Below, one piece after another: positions 27,548 through 40,615 of a stretch of DNA of 64,000 bases. The notes below the pieces were generated by a model that was not told the origin of the DNA, did not search any database, and saw only the letters and a program-made list of their open reading frames with translations. Made by a program: the position numbers and the translations under genes. The stretch comes from Apostichopus japonicus (Eukaryota > Echinodermata > Holothuroidea > Aspidochirotida > Stichopodidae). Position 1 is the stretch's first letter; each line of letters starts with the position of its first letter. The stretch is from contig NC_092563.1 of assembly GCF_037975245.1 (NCBI RefSeq), forward strand, positions 27,431,960 to 27,495,959, in the 5' to 3' direction.

Positions 27548-29789
27548 ATGGAGGCATTCAAGTCGTGGAGCGGTCTGCATGGCCGAACAGATATAAACAC
27601 CAGCTGCACAGAAGATGAGGAAGATATCTACAATGAGAGTTCAAAGGGAAGGTCGTCTGTGATCCTAATGCTAAAAGAGAAACTGGTATTGGCCCTTGAG
27701 AAAAGCCAAGGTAACATCAAGCCATGTCAGAGCCTTATTGAGGAACTTGCCTACATCGATGAACCTCTTCGAGTGAAATGCGCTAATGGTGTTGTTCTAG
27801 ACTTCATATCAAAGAATTCAAACTTACAAGTGAGTACATATTGCATTTTCAATTCTTATACAATTTAGAAGAAAGTTTTCTTATTATTCTAAAATGTGGC
27901 ACGGTATATGAAGAAGTAAGAGATGACGGGAGCCAGTAATTGACAACTATAAATCTGCACCACATGAGCTAAACAATTGGATAACACTAATATATTGAAT
28001 GTGTAAAAAGCCAAAGAATTGATTGCCAAATCGTTTATAAATACCTTTATCAATAGAAAAATGTTTCGCAAGTTTAGTAAACATGAACAAATGTTAACTC
28101 GCCTAGCCATATGCAAATGTGCCCCTATATTTGCCAAAATATGATTAGAAGTTTTAATAAAATAACTATAGCGATTAGCATACTGGGGTATTTATGGAAG
28201 TAACATGGTTAGTTACTGTAGCTAGTTCAATGCCAATGTTCAGACCATTTTGTATTCGACCCATTGTTCATTTGTCCAATGTTGATGTCTGTCCATTTGT
28301 CTAGTTTAAATGTGTCCTTAACCTGATTTCATATCAGTTTGCTTGTGAAGGAGATCCGGCTGGGATCGAAACGTCTTGCCCTGTAACTTATACATTACTT
28401 ACACATATTTTTAGCAGTATAGATAACAGTTTGTGCCCTCTTTAAAATATAAAGTATGTCAACCCACGTGTCAAAATATTTTGTTTTCACAGGAAAAGAG
28501 TAAAGTTAACGTTATTTCCGCTGGAGTGGATGTTCTTGTCAAGTATGGAGTCAATTTACTGAAAACAAACAAACATCCAAGTTGGAGGGCCATCAATATG
28601 TATAATAGCACATTTGCACACAAAGTGATGCCCCTGCAGGTAAGCGACAATAAATATGCACCATTACAGTTGTCAAGTTATACAAAATGTTGAATTGACA
28701 CCCAACCTTTTAAAGTTAAGTATCAACAAACATGTATGTACAAATGATGTTCACTTTAGTGCGGAGTTATGGATGAAGGGCGTGAATCCTGCTATTATAT
28801 AGCCCATAATCAATTGCCGTTCTAGATTGGAGTTTGTGATGAAATATGCCTCGTTATGGATTAATTGCTTGAGGTTACAGGTAAATGATTATATCATAGC
28901 TTGCCAATTCAGACGGGTGTTTGCTACATAATTTCTATCTTCAAAAATTAAGTTAGATAAACTCAAACTAAATTATAATTATTTCATCAATTTAAACCCT
29001 CATCACGTTAATGGCACATCATAAATATGTCAAAGATCATAAACCAAAGCTTTCAGATGATAAGTATAGTATAGCGGTGAGAGAAGATGAGATTATATCG
29101 ACGGGTTACACGTTATGGATTGGGTTAGGTGTCATCTTTGAGGACTTCCTTTAGTATAAGCCTATGTTATTGAGCAAATTAACGATAACACTGGGAGCCC
29201 ACGGAGTCAAACTCCGACTCATATTATGTAATAACACATCATGAACTCCACTGGTAAATGCATTTCATATATTTTGAGTTTCAATTTCGAAAGAAGTGAA
29301 ATCGTTGTCTCTCTTGTTGATATTTTCTGGTATCTACAGGGATACGATGAGGTTTTGGCTTCAATTGGATACGCAGGTCGTAATCGAACTAGCTATCATT
29401 TCCCAGATTCCTGCGAAACTGTAAATCTGAAAAGAGTCTCTGAGGTTACAGCAGATCTCTTGGTTCTACAAAGGGAATTCTCCCAGTACTTTAATCAGAC
29501 TCACGTCAACGGAGAGCGTTTTCTAAATAACTTCTTGAATTCCGACAAAACCTCTCGTTCAACTGATCTGGATATAACTCGGTATCTCGACCAAGTAGGA
29601 CTTGATGACCCCAACAAGAAATCTTGCTTCATCTGTGGTGAAGAAAACATATCAGTCCATTGCATAACCTGTTCGGAATGTTTTTGCGATGAATGTGATT
29701 CCAGATACCACCGTACATCTATCCGGTCAAGTCATGACAGAAAAAAGATTGGACCATTTAACATAAATTCCTCGCAAGGCGGTTTCGTT
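27548..29789 (+). CDS. RNF31-like: PUB and B-box-like zinc finger exons of copy 2
   Basis: These three exons carry the N-terminal docking part. Exon 2 contains the [10 protein letters not shown] helix and [12 protein letters not shown], matching the PUB region that in human HOIP forms the pocket for PUB-interacting motifs; the N-x-x-F of that segment is kept. Exon 3 continues with the [11 protein letters not shown] helix, then FPD. After about 70 residues it has the finger starting at CFICG with paired Cys and closing His residues. No equivalent of these exons is visible upstream of copy 1 or copy 3 in this window. Confidence 0.85.
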
Positions 29790-32700
29790 GTAAGCGTATT
29801 CTACTCCCTAATATAATAACTGGTTGCAATGTACATATAATTAGTTCAACTGTTTTTGTTTTTTTTACAAATATTTAGATATCCTTTCTGTAATCATAGA
29901 TCATAATTACTCAGCACCATTTGGTTTAGTTAATTAACATACGTTATTTACGTTACGAAATAATATTTATTATAATGACTATATATGATGCTGGACATAC
30001 AAAGTATGTATTTCAAGCAGGCGAAGAGGGAAGAGAACCTGTTTACTGTCAATGATGGAATCAATTGTACGGTCTCTTCCAGAGTCTTTAATATATCAAA
30101 TCAGTTTTAGACTAAAACTGTGACTATTTTTATGTAATGTTTTTTACATTCTAATGTTTCAGATAAGTCTTGAAAGTAGTCCCGAGGATGCCATTGAAAG
30201 GATTGAAATGAGCATTGTACATGAATCGAAAAAGAAAGAGGTGTAATGATAAATGTATTTAATATATGATAGTAATACGAAACTACATATTGTTTCTTTC
30301 ATATTGAGAAGCATTGAACAATCTATAACAGAACTTAAACTTGCCACATTCAGCTTCGTTCTAATCGACAGAAATAAGGCAAGAAAAAAACATGCGAAAA
30401 AGTGGAATGTTATATATTTCTATCGAATAGTATTTGCATGCAGGAAAATACAATAATAACAATGTCCTCGTTAAAACGAAAGAAAAAGCTGCATAGATGT
30501 TTTCACCTTATGTTAACTGATAATTAAAGATCCTGGTTAGCACCACTGGGGGGTATATACCATCGACAGTGGTAAAAAAATATGTAATGGAACTGATTTG
30601 TTTGTTGCTTGATGTTTGTTCACTGGTGAGCTGTGAGAGCACGAACTTGTCCGTTTAATACTTCTACATCAGATGTAAAAATGTTAAATATTTCCACTTC
30701 ACATGTAGAAATGTTAGTGTTGAAACGAGCTGTTAAATCAATTATTGCAAAGTATCGAACCAGATTTTAGCTTTTGGTTTCTCTTAAAATTAAGAAGTCG
30801 TGGGTTGAAACAGAGTGTGCTGATACTGCTAATTAAGTTGAGTTAAGTTTCCCTTGAACCTTTAAATACTACATATTTTGTCTTACTTTGATTTCATTCT
30901 TATTCACTTCAGTTAATTCGAAGAGTTTTAATGTCTAAAGAAAACATAAAAAAGGCTGCTATGGACACATTCTTCTATCTTAGGTATGAAGAACAACATG
31001 GGCTGAAAGACTGCATGGAAGCAGTGAAATCATCTGGAGGGAATCTAGCAAGGGCTAAAAACTTCTTTAAAGATTGTGCTATTTGCTTTGAAACTTTTGC
31101 TATGAGCCAGGTATAGGAATCATTCCTTTCTTTAAAAATTTATATTCCTTCTTATTAGTATATAGAGTCTCAAGCTATTAAGGCAACCTGAATTGATGTT
31201 TAGGGATTGTATGTATTTAGATCCTACTGCAAGCAGGAACTCGCGAAGAAGCCCCATTAGCTTATCAAAGCCACAAGCTGACCAAAGTCAGTCTCTTAGA
31301 TTCATATTTAACGTCCATGAGTATGAATTGTCAATTGTCAACAACTCTGTAACTGGACGGCATACATTAATCTTGGAGTGACTCGAACTCGAGACCTTAT
31401 GATTGGAAGGCACCGGCGTTAACCACTGAGCTAACACTGAGCTAACACATATTCATAGAACTGTCTCAGACTTATTAAAAAGATGTGAGCTCAGCTAGGA
31501 TATAAAACATTTCATACGTCCGTCTATACTACAATTAATTATTATGTGCATTCTTATTTTAGTATAATATTATTATATCTAGCTTGGAGAGACATAATTC
31601 AATTACAACGCATGACATTATTATGTTTATCCTTTATCAAAACAGCTCATTGGGACTCCATTCTGCCAGTGCCATATCTGTACTGAATGCTTCACTAAAT
31701 ACTTTACAATACTGTCCCAAACCACACAATGCATGTACAAATTTGCTTGTCCATCTTGCAATGAGCCTAATCTTGAGGCCAGTTCCGATGAGGAATTTCA
31801 AGATTATTTTGCGTTACTGGGAATGGTGGTAAGTTGCATCTTGGAACTATAAATTAAAATATAACATTTTATGTTACAATTCTGCCTATTTACATAAAGT
31901 GTAACCATAGTAATCTTCAATATTGCATGTGTGTATTTTATGAGGTGGGAGTCGTTTAGTTTAAGAGTTAAAGTTATATAAAAGCAGCACTCTTCTATGA
32001 TTTGAATAACTGTTTTGTTTTTAGGGCGGGCGTAATAGGGGTAAAGTGGGGATGAGGTGACAGATGGGAGATGTGGTTGTATAAATGAAAACTAAGGTTT
32101 GATTGACTCAATATTTTGCAAGCTGAGTTGAACTGTATCTCCTTGTTAGGCTGAAAGTCATTAATATGTGACATTGAGTAGAAACGGATACACTTAATGC
32201 TGCATTTCGTTTAGTATGTACCATTGAACTTCTCTTTGTCGATTAATTGTTTTCAGTTGCAACATCATCTGAATCCTGTAGACTTTGAATTATACCAAGA
32301 AAAGCTTGTGACTTGGGGTTTGATAAAGGACGAGAACTTTCGCTGGTGTGCAAATGTAAGCCTACATATCCTCAAGCAACCAAACCAAACCAAGTGCTTA
32401 AATATTCAAAAAAGTTATTAAATGTACATATATTAATATGCTTGAAAGGTTTATTTTAGAGTCACAATTCCTTAACGGATAGATTGGAAAAGTTTAAAAT
32501 CTTTCAATATTTGGTGTGCATTTGGTAAATGATCTTTCCTTGTAACACCATGAAGGTGTGTTCAAAGAGATAAAAAAAAGTGGTGAAATAAGATCTGAGT
32601 TTCTTTTCTCGTAAAATGTTACTTTTAATTTCATGGATCGTAGGGTAGAATTTATAACATCATGATTTATTTTCAACGCACATTTTAAATTTCAAGCATT

Positions 32701-35700
32701 TATCATCATATTGCTCTTAGATATGATTGGCTCAAATCAACTAATGTGACACAGACACAACGAAAAAAATTAGGGATATGTAATGTTTGCTAGGAAATGT
32801 GTTTTCCTTAATTAATTAACCCTGCAGTTGTTTTCAAATATTATTTTCTTCTATAACAGGGATGCACTAGTGGATTTATAAATGAAAGGCGTGATCTTAA
32901 AATCCAGTGCACAAATTGTAGAAAGTTCCAGTGCTTCAATTGCAAAAAAACGGTAAGTTCTGCCTGACTGAAAAGAATATATGTCCATTGAACTACCTCT
33001 TTTTCCTTTGATAATGTTGTAAACTTTACAATCAGAATTGTTCATACGGTTGACTTATATCATTTTAATGTTTCATGTAACCATTTTCTACAAAAGTATT
33101 TGGTGCCATTTTTATGCTTCAGATAACCATACATTTGCAATCTTGATGAAGTGCATGAGAGTCCATCATAATATCAAAATACACGTAAACATGGCATCTC
33201 AAGAAAAGGACACAATGGTTAGCTCAATAAATGGTATATGGGTGCCCAACAGTGATAAAAAGCATCATAGAAGTTGAGTGAAGGTCAATTGTCATTTGAA
33301 GACAACTTTATAATGAAAAGAAACCCTTTTCAAAGTTGGTATCTCAAAGAGAGAACGAAGGATAAATCGTAAACAATTGAACGTAAGGTCCCTCAAAGGA
33401 CCAACAAGGCCTATATGACAAACCCTCTTGAACATTTTCTTGATACCTCTAAAATGGAAACTTCAGATGTTAGGTCATCGAAACGTCAGTTTCTTTTTAA
33501 TTCTGGTGATTTAAAGAACTTTGCGATTGTGAGTTTCATTGTTCAGCTCAAGCATTATTTGATTTAGCACAGATTAATATGTTTTGAGGATATTTTAACC
33601 AATTCACGATAAGGTAATATTTGATGGAACTAAGAACATGGAAAACGTGTGCCCTCTATAGTGAGAATTCCATTAAACCAGGGAAAACTTGAACTAGGTT
33701 TCCTGTTTTATGTTACAGGTATGTTATGTTTAAAGTTTAGGGAGATCTTGAACTTCCTCTGTTTATTTGAACAGTGGCAGGAACAGCATGATGGCATATC
33801 ATGTAAAGAGTTTGAACGCTGGAAGAGAGACAACGACTCAGAGTTTCAAGCCCAAGGCTTAGCTGCACATCTCAAAGAAAATGGAATAAGTATGTGTTTC
33901 TGAAACTTACGTCTGGAAGAAGTGTTAGTTATTTGCTGCACAATTGTCAGACAAATGTTCTCATTGATTGGCTCAAACGTTATTATGTTCAAATGTTCAA
34001 ACGATGTTGGTAGAGAAAATGAACATTGATAACATAGTCATATATACATTAAATCATCTGACTAGTTACTGTCATCTGATGACAGAAAGGATATATTGTC
34101 AAGATTGTCAGCACCAACAGGCTATCTCTCTGTAATTAAATTAATAATATGTGTTAGTTATACTGGATGACAATGCAAAGGCGTTGGCATATTGATTGCT
34201 TTCTAGTCATCAATGTTTCACAATTTTCTGTTACTCAGATTGTCCCAACTGCAAGATGCGCTACGAACTTGCTAAAGGTGGATGTATACACTTCAAGTGC
34301 GCCCAATGCATGCATGAGTTCTGCTGTGGCTGTAATCTGCCATTCCTGAAATATGTAAGCATGAACAAATATCAAACTAAAGTCATAATAAAAATAATAG
34401 GGTGGTTGGAATTTGATATTTTAGCATATTTAGCACAAAAAGAAATCGTTGATATCGTGTTGGCGTTTCTTGTGTGTATATGTGACACCACTTGTAAACA
34501 CCGTAACTTAAGAAAAGTACTTAATTGGTTGAATGAATTTCATAGTTGTTGTGTGGATCCATATGTGTGAGTGCAAGAATTATTTTTGGTTTGCAAGGAA
34601 GTAAAAGGTTGCTTGAAGTCAGCAGATATCAAAGTATGAAAACTATGTTAGCACTCAACTCCAAAATGAAAGATTAAAAGATCTTCATATTTTTAAGCAA
34701 ATTCACTACGCTAAGTACAAACAGCCTATGATATATGTATGTAATACAGAGGTTAATTGAGGTCAAAGTATGAAAATGTTGTGAACACAATAACTCCACT
34801 ACTCAGACTTGAATGAGTTGAGATCATCTTAGTGAGTACAAATACCCCTGTGCTTTTGAGGTCAATGTTCATTAAAAGTTATCTAGTCTGGAAACCTTGC
34901 AAACACAAAACTTCAGAGGCAATTCCTTACAGAACTTGTTACCCCTTATCTAAACCATCTTAGTAAGTACTTGAGACTTTGTGCATATTATGGAGGTCAT
35001 AAGTCATATGTGGTTGGTAAAGCCTGAAACTTTGTATATGTAATAAGTTCAAAATTAAAGATGGAATGAATTTCCAGTGCTGTATGCAGATGACATTCAA
35101 TGAGTACAAGAAGACTTGTGCATCATAAGTACAGTAGGTCAAATATCATTTGAGTTCAACAGATGTCAATGTCTGAAAGCCTACTAAACACAATTACTTC
35201 AAATGCAGGAACTCCATGCCTTTGTGGGTAGGTCCACCTCAGTGCAAGAAGCCCATTGCATTTTGTGGAGGTCGAGTTCAAAAGAGGTCAATACAATAAC
35301 TGCCAAAGTATACAAAGCTCACATGAGGTGTGTGGCAAGGAATCACTGGGTTTCTTGTCTTGCTTTCTGGTTTCTAAACAGAGGGAAACTACTAGCCCTG
35401 TAGAACCTTAGGATATCCCCGCTCTAGGTAATGGATGATCGTAACTGTTAACCGAATACATTCATTAACAATGGTGATCAATATTGAGCTTCTGGAATCA
35501 TCTGGCCTTGCCTCTGACAATTGTTGAGTCCCATAATACCTAACTGTGATGAGTTTGCAAGGAATTCCCAACCTTCCTACTGGACAACATATGAAGTTAT
35601 AGACATGCTCATCCACTGTCTTTAAGTATCAAATATTTTGTGCCGTTTCCCCATGATTGATCAAGAACTAAAGATCATTTTTAAAAGTAAAATGTGGGGT

Positions 35701-38700
35701 CAAATTACCACTTAACTGTAAAGTTTTTTTTAATATTGACCTGAAACTTGGCACCTAGAAGTTGCTGATAGCTTTCCAAGTACATTCCTGGAGGTTTGCT
35801 CTCTCCAACATACTCGCAGCGGTGTGTTCAAATGGACAATAATGTCCCAGTGAGAAAATATGTTAAAAATAAACGGTATATGTTGTTCTATGCAGCCAAA
35901 GTGTAGGAAATTTCCAAGCTGTCAGGGGAAGGGTCTTCATGCTCATCACCCCAGGAACTGTCTGTATCACCTCAGAGACCAAGAATGTGATACTCTACAG
36001 AAACTACTCCAGGTAAGCCGTCATGGGTCTGGTCTCTGTATGCTCTCCAGTCTCCGCTCCCATTACATATACAAACATGAGTGGACTTTTTACAATACTC
36101 TGATCTTGAGATAAAAAGACCCTTCTAACAATGAGAGGGTTTTCCAGTGTTTGGAGGAAACAGGTGAAATTTTTCTAATTAAAGAAAGTATGGCACTTCC
36201 AAGGAACCTATTTATCGAGTCGGGTGCAGGGTGGCAAGAATGCTGGCCTACTTGGAAAGAACTTGTACGAAGTCACCCTCTGTACGACGCACCAACCACG
36301 GCGGGCAGTTGGAATAATTTTTTTTATTAAATCACAAGGTTGATATAATATGCAACAGATGCTAAAGAGCGCGAGAGCGATTGGCCAAGGTTAAGGCGTA
36401 TTGCTTGTATCCAGAGAAATGTCACAATGTAAACATTTGTCTTCCCAAATTCTTCCGTATCGAATTTTCATGAACTTTTTAGGCTTTTTGTTAATTGTTT
36501 GTGTTGTATTGATAGGCTAATGGTGTAGAATACAACATAGCCAATGTTGCAGCTACTCTACTAGAGGAAGATGGCTGTCCAGTCAAGGAGCAACGAGAAG
36601 GCCCAGATGGTTTGGTAGACGTTACTTGTGGAAGAGAGTTAATAGCTGCAGCCAGACTCTGCGTGTAAGATTTGCTTTACTTTCTTTCAATTATTTAAAC
36701 AGTGACATTAGTCCAACATTCCTAAATATTCAATTCAACTTAACTAACTGTAATTTTGTAGATTAAGTAGACATCAGCACACATAGAAAGGCAAGCATAC
36801 AAATAAACGATCAACGTTGAACTGATAATTAAATTATTATGAAATTGCTCCAACAGAAATCCTCAATTGAAAGCTGTTTGTTACTTTGCATCAGTTGTTC
36901 TGCACTGCAGCATAAATCATTTGTAGAAATGCATAGAAACTCCCTAAAATGATTAGAAAGATTTTCAACAAAACAATCATTTTACTGAACGAAAAGTTTC
37001 CTGAATGTAACCCAATAACATCAGCTGTATCAGCAATATGAAGATGTTACTGGTGCATTCGGTGAAATCCAGTATATTGTTTATACTTTAATCTTGTGAA
37101 GAAAGTATTAACGTGAGTTGTTACAATCTTCTTTAGGTTAAACACACACTATGCTACTTACATGGTGTACTTAACATGAAATCACAACTTTTTGGATAAA
37201 TTAGACATTGAGATCCATGACAGTCTTTTAGTTTTTGCACTTTTGAATTCATGAACACGATTTTAACAGTCAGAGTTTCCTTATACTTTTTCTTTCTGGC
37301 TAGTTATCATCCACTACAGGACACAAGTTTGGCTGTCTTTTGAAACAACAGTCTATGTCTCTCATTTTAGTCTGGAATTTGGTGAATTTTGAGGGCACTC
37401 TTTTGATAGACACAACAAATAAATGACAATACAGACAGTTTGCGCACCCTTTCCAGAAAGAATTGGGCCATTAGCCTAAACATATTTTCACCACCTATCC
37501 GGTCTGATACTAATACAAAAGTTATTATGATTGTCATCTGTATTGAATTGTTACCTTATGTATTTTAGTATGCATATCATATGTGATCTTGCCTGAACCG
37601 GAAGTTCGCAGTCAAAGTTCTTTTCCAACGTAGAATATTGACTGAAAGGAACATCCCGAAATTAAATCCACCGATCATACTTAGTTGATTTATTTTTTAT
37701 AGAATTTTTACTACTAAGCAAGAAAAACAAGGTTTTTTAATATAAGGATCGACTTTGATATTAACATTGAGAAGTCAATCGCTTCTTGTTATCCTGTATA
37801 TGTTGCATGCTAGGACATATGGACAAGACAACATACATAGTTTGTTACAACAGTTATATGATTATTGTGTGATATTTAACTTCCATAGGACTCACTACAA
37901 GGAATATCTAGTTAGTTTAATCAACCAAAGTAAAATAGATCCAGCCGATATTTTAACAGCAGATGAATTAGGAGCAGCACTAATGAGAGATGGGCAAAAT
38001 ATTCCTGGAAAACAAGTAGGTGAACCAGATAAAGCTTATCGTGAAAGATTAAGACAGGTGAGTTTGCAATATTCTACATTATTTGTGAAAATGGCAATTT
38101 TAAGACCAGAAAATAGTGTTTACAAAATTGGTGGACAGATTTTCCAGTTGTAACGGCTCAACTTTTGACCTGATCATGTGTTGCCCTCCCGATAAAAGCA
38201 TGCATTTAACTTTTTAAATGCAAATTTATGAAGTTATTCTTTACGTTTGGAAGTATTATGTCAATTGTTATCCAAATGTTCCGAGGAGCTGGTGCAGTTT
38301 ATTTACCTAACGTAAACCGTTGGTAAGCTCTAACAAATTACTATTCAATACTTCATTGAAGTTCAGTCTTAGACCTCATTTGACAAGACGTAAGGGACAT
38401 TAATAACAGATAAAACATATCGAACAGCAACCAGCAGAGTATGCATCGAGTTTGTGCATCTGTTACAAGGAATGAGAAGCAAGTTTTGTCTCATTTCTTC
38501 AGTCTTCACGTTGATTTCATTTGATATTTATGGGATTAAGTTTTTATTAACTAAAATATTCAGTAGTGCTTGTCACAGCAACACATAAGATTGGTCATAG
38601 TTTATAATGAACAACTACACTAGCCCTATGGAGGATACTAAGTGCTTCAGTATTGACTTGAAATGTGGTAATAAAATGAATTACCGTCAAACCCATGTAA

Positions 38701-39250
38701 ACTTGTAGAAAATCTAGCATGCTATTAAAACCTGAGATCAAACACCTTTATAAGTTACTTTATAGTTAATTATAGATTTCAATATTATACAAATGGAAAC
38801 TTGATGGCGAATTCTGAATAAATTTCTCCACCATCCCTCGTCTATCTACTCTCTCCCTCTCCCCCCCCCCCCCTCCCCTAACGCCTTCTCCTTTGCATAA
38901 GGCAACATCAAAGTACAATCTACTCAATTTCCTTAAGCGACCCCTCCCCCAACTGTAATAAAACCGTTCATCCTCCCTGAAGTACACACTCCTAGATGTC
39001 AAAGATGGTTATACCATGTCGTATTCAATACTTCTGGTACAAATGTTACATCTCAGAGTCATCATGTTGTGTTCTTAAGGGATTACAGCGGATGCTAACA
39101 AACCGTTCAGTGACAATATATTTTGGACACAGTTATATAAGTAAATGTATTTTTTCTTTCAACGAATGAGTATAAGACATCTCACTTATCAACAAATGCA
39201 CTCTTTCCCCACAGCTCCTCAAAACACAGATACCACTTCATTCGGAATGA
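27548..39250 (+). CDS. RNF31-like: HOIP/RNF31-like copy 2: PUB + B-box-like zinc finger + RBR-LDD
   Basis: The exons are 27548-27829, 28493-28639, 29340-29789, 30163-30240, 30913-31110, 31646-31828, 32257-32355, 32860-32952, 33775-33889, 34239-34354, 35896-36012, 36516-36664, 37889-38057 and 39215-39250 (stop TGA). Phases join into 743 residues. Domains: PUB about 20-205; a B-box-like finger in exon 3 (C-x2-C, HC-x2-C, CFCDECD); RING1 with Cys 374/377, the C-x-C-x2-C-x2-C block 392-400 and CPSC 420-423; IBR; RING2 with catalytic Cys 564 and His 566 in GGCIHF; then LDD. By homology with HOIP it is a RBR E3 ligase predicted to build Met1-linked ubiquitin chains in the cytosol. The PUB should dock deubiquitinase partners (OTULIN; CYLD through SPATA2). 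There are no NZF fingers, and the UBA is reduced to its last helix (30163-30240), so binding to HOIL-1L/SHARPIN-type partners is doubtful. The start has A at -3 and G at +4. An upstream splice acceptor at about 27480 suggests a 5'UTR exon. The exon at 30163-30240 has a weak donor (GAG|gtgtaa) and is the least certain. Confidence 0.92.
28341..28380 (+). ncRNA. Hammerhead-ribozyme-like motif, degenerate
   Basis: In intron 1 of copy 2 the sequence has a five-base-pair hairpin (28353-28357 with 28363-28367), followed directly by the hammerhead core GAAAC (28368-28372) and GTC (28373-28375). The first core box is TGTGAAG rather than TGATGAG, so catalysis is unlikely as it stands. Hammerheads of this compact type occur in Penelope-like retroelements and retrozymes. 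The flanking sequence is presumably a relic of one of these. Confidence 0.45.
31207..31440 (-). mobile_element. tRNA-derived SINE, minus strand, in copy 2 intron
   Basis: On the minus strand the head shows a Pol III A-box-like GTTAGCTCAGTGG (plus-strand 31423-31435) and a B-box-like AGTTCGAGTC (31380-31389). A unique body follows, and the element ends in a short CATA-type tail near 31207. The body (for example TCATGGACGTTAAATATGAA) recurs at about 51935 in copy 3. The tRNA-like head followed by an unrelated body and a simple repeat tail is the standard SINE layout. It lies between the exon at 30913 and the RING1 exon at 31646. Confidence 0.75.
34640..35340. repeat. Degenerate about 150-bp repeats in copy 2 intron
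   Basis: The intron 34355-35895 is 1541 bp, against 781 bp for the same intron in copy 1. The extra length holds several diverged units sharing GAGGTCAA-, GAACACAATAACTCC- and TCTTAGTGAGTAC-type words. One unit end (CACAATAACTGCCAA and following) is also present in copy 1 at about 16361. This indicates expansion in copy 2 or contraction in copy 1. Confidence 0.5.
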
Positions 39251-40524
39251 GACCGAATAGGGGGCAGCAAACAGATTGAGACCAAGAAGGGGGCAGCAAA
39301 CATATTGTGAGAAGAGGAGACAAACCTGAGAGAGAGAGGGGACAACCTTTCATACATATAAAGTATAGTCGTTCAATGCAGACGTTTCCCGAAATCTCTC
39401 ACAAAATGTTCTTCACAAATGTTGTGATTCATGACAATGTGAGGAATATTTTGTTTTAACAGCTTTAGTGTCTTATTTGTTTACATGTTTACACAATTTC
39501 GAAAAACTCTTCCCATAAGTTGATTTTTTTCTCTTTCAGCAAGAAATTAAAAAAAAATAACAACACTCTCATTAGAGTAAATTTAAAGTATGTTGTGCTC
39601 AAAAAGATAAAATATTAAACTTTGTCATACTCTGCTGCAGTTTTGCATTGGAACAATTAAGAGAGCTGCTGAATCTAAAGAGAAGTATACAACTGCATCA
39701 TGAATGATTCATACAAACTTTGACAAAACTTACGAACAAGAGTACTCAAAAATTTACACAGTCAAGATAATAGTAGGAAATAGAGGTACCTTATTAAGCA
39801 ATAAAGATTTAATTATACCTACCGGACAAAGAAACTTTGCATGGCATTGCTAAATTAATGTTAACTTTGTGGCTAAACATTTTGTTACCACACTTAAGAT
39901 CAATGACAATATATAGATATTGAGAAGCCTGAAGATTTTATCTTCATCCATTGATAGGACAGTATACCTCATCTTAGTAGGTCAGATACACGACTCAAAA
40001 TCGAAATCACAAGTATTATTGACTTCGTTATGCATTTCTAAGTCAAAACTTACTTTAAGAGAACAGACTGATAATGGAAAAACTTTCTTAAGGTACTGTG
40101 CATTTTATCAAATATTCTTTTTGAGAGCAATTCTATTGAAATGTCTTATTAAAATTGCTGGTATTTTCATTGCGTGTTCTACATCCGAGCTCCAAGTAAC
40201 TTCTCTAGAATGTTAGTGTTCTCTGTAAGTATCATGCGATGTATAATAACTTGGTTTAATTTATCTTACAACTTACGACTTTACATTGTGAAAATGAACT
40301 TGAACAGGGTCAAAAGTTCCTTATACTTTCTCGTTGTCGTTTTGATTGTTTCATCTTTAAAGCGAAGCATTTTCACCTTTTCTTTCATACATAGGTTACA
40401 CAGACCTGATACCCCCCCCCCCCCCCTTCCATGTGTTCTACTTTTTTGAGCATTTCTCTTTGATCCCCGTATATGTTTAGATAATTCTGTTTCGAATTAT
40501 CTAAACTTAAATTATCTCATATCA

Positions 40525-40615
40525 GCATGTCGTCATTGTAACAAACCCAAGGCAGGTAACTGTGTAAAGAAGAAGTAATAGGCCATAGGGTTACAGTACA
40601 GTTGCCTTCTGATTG
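40525..40615 (+). repeat. Dispersed repeat, also at about 58130-58220
   Basis: About 90 bp beginning ATCAGCATG and containing GTAACAAACCCAAG, AAGAAGTAATA and GTACAGTTGCCT. It is clearly alignable with 58130-58220, which lies a similar distance downstream of copy 3. It could be a transposon end or a leftover of an older duplication that included both 3' flanks. Confidence 0.6.

Noticed and set aside
31378-31440. A functional tRNA gene on the minus strand
   Set aside because: A- and B-box-like words are present, but the cloverleaf is imperfect and it continues into a repeated SINE body.
33038-33277. Intronic open frame in copy 2 (and the similar one at 14665-14874 in copy 1)
   Set aside because: Their similarity comes from the duplicated intron; there is no splice support or domain.
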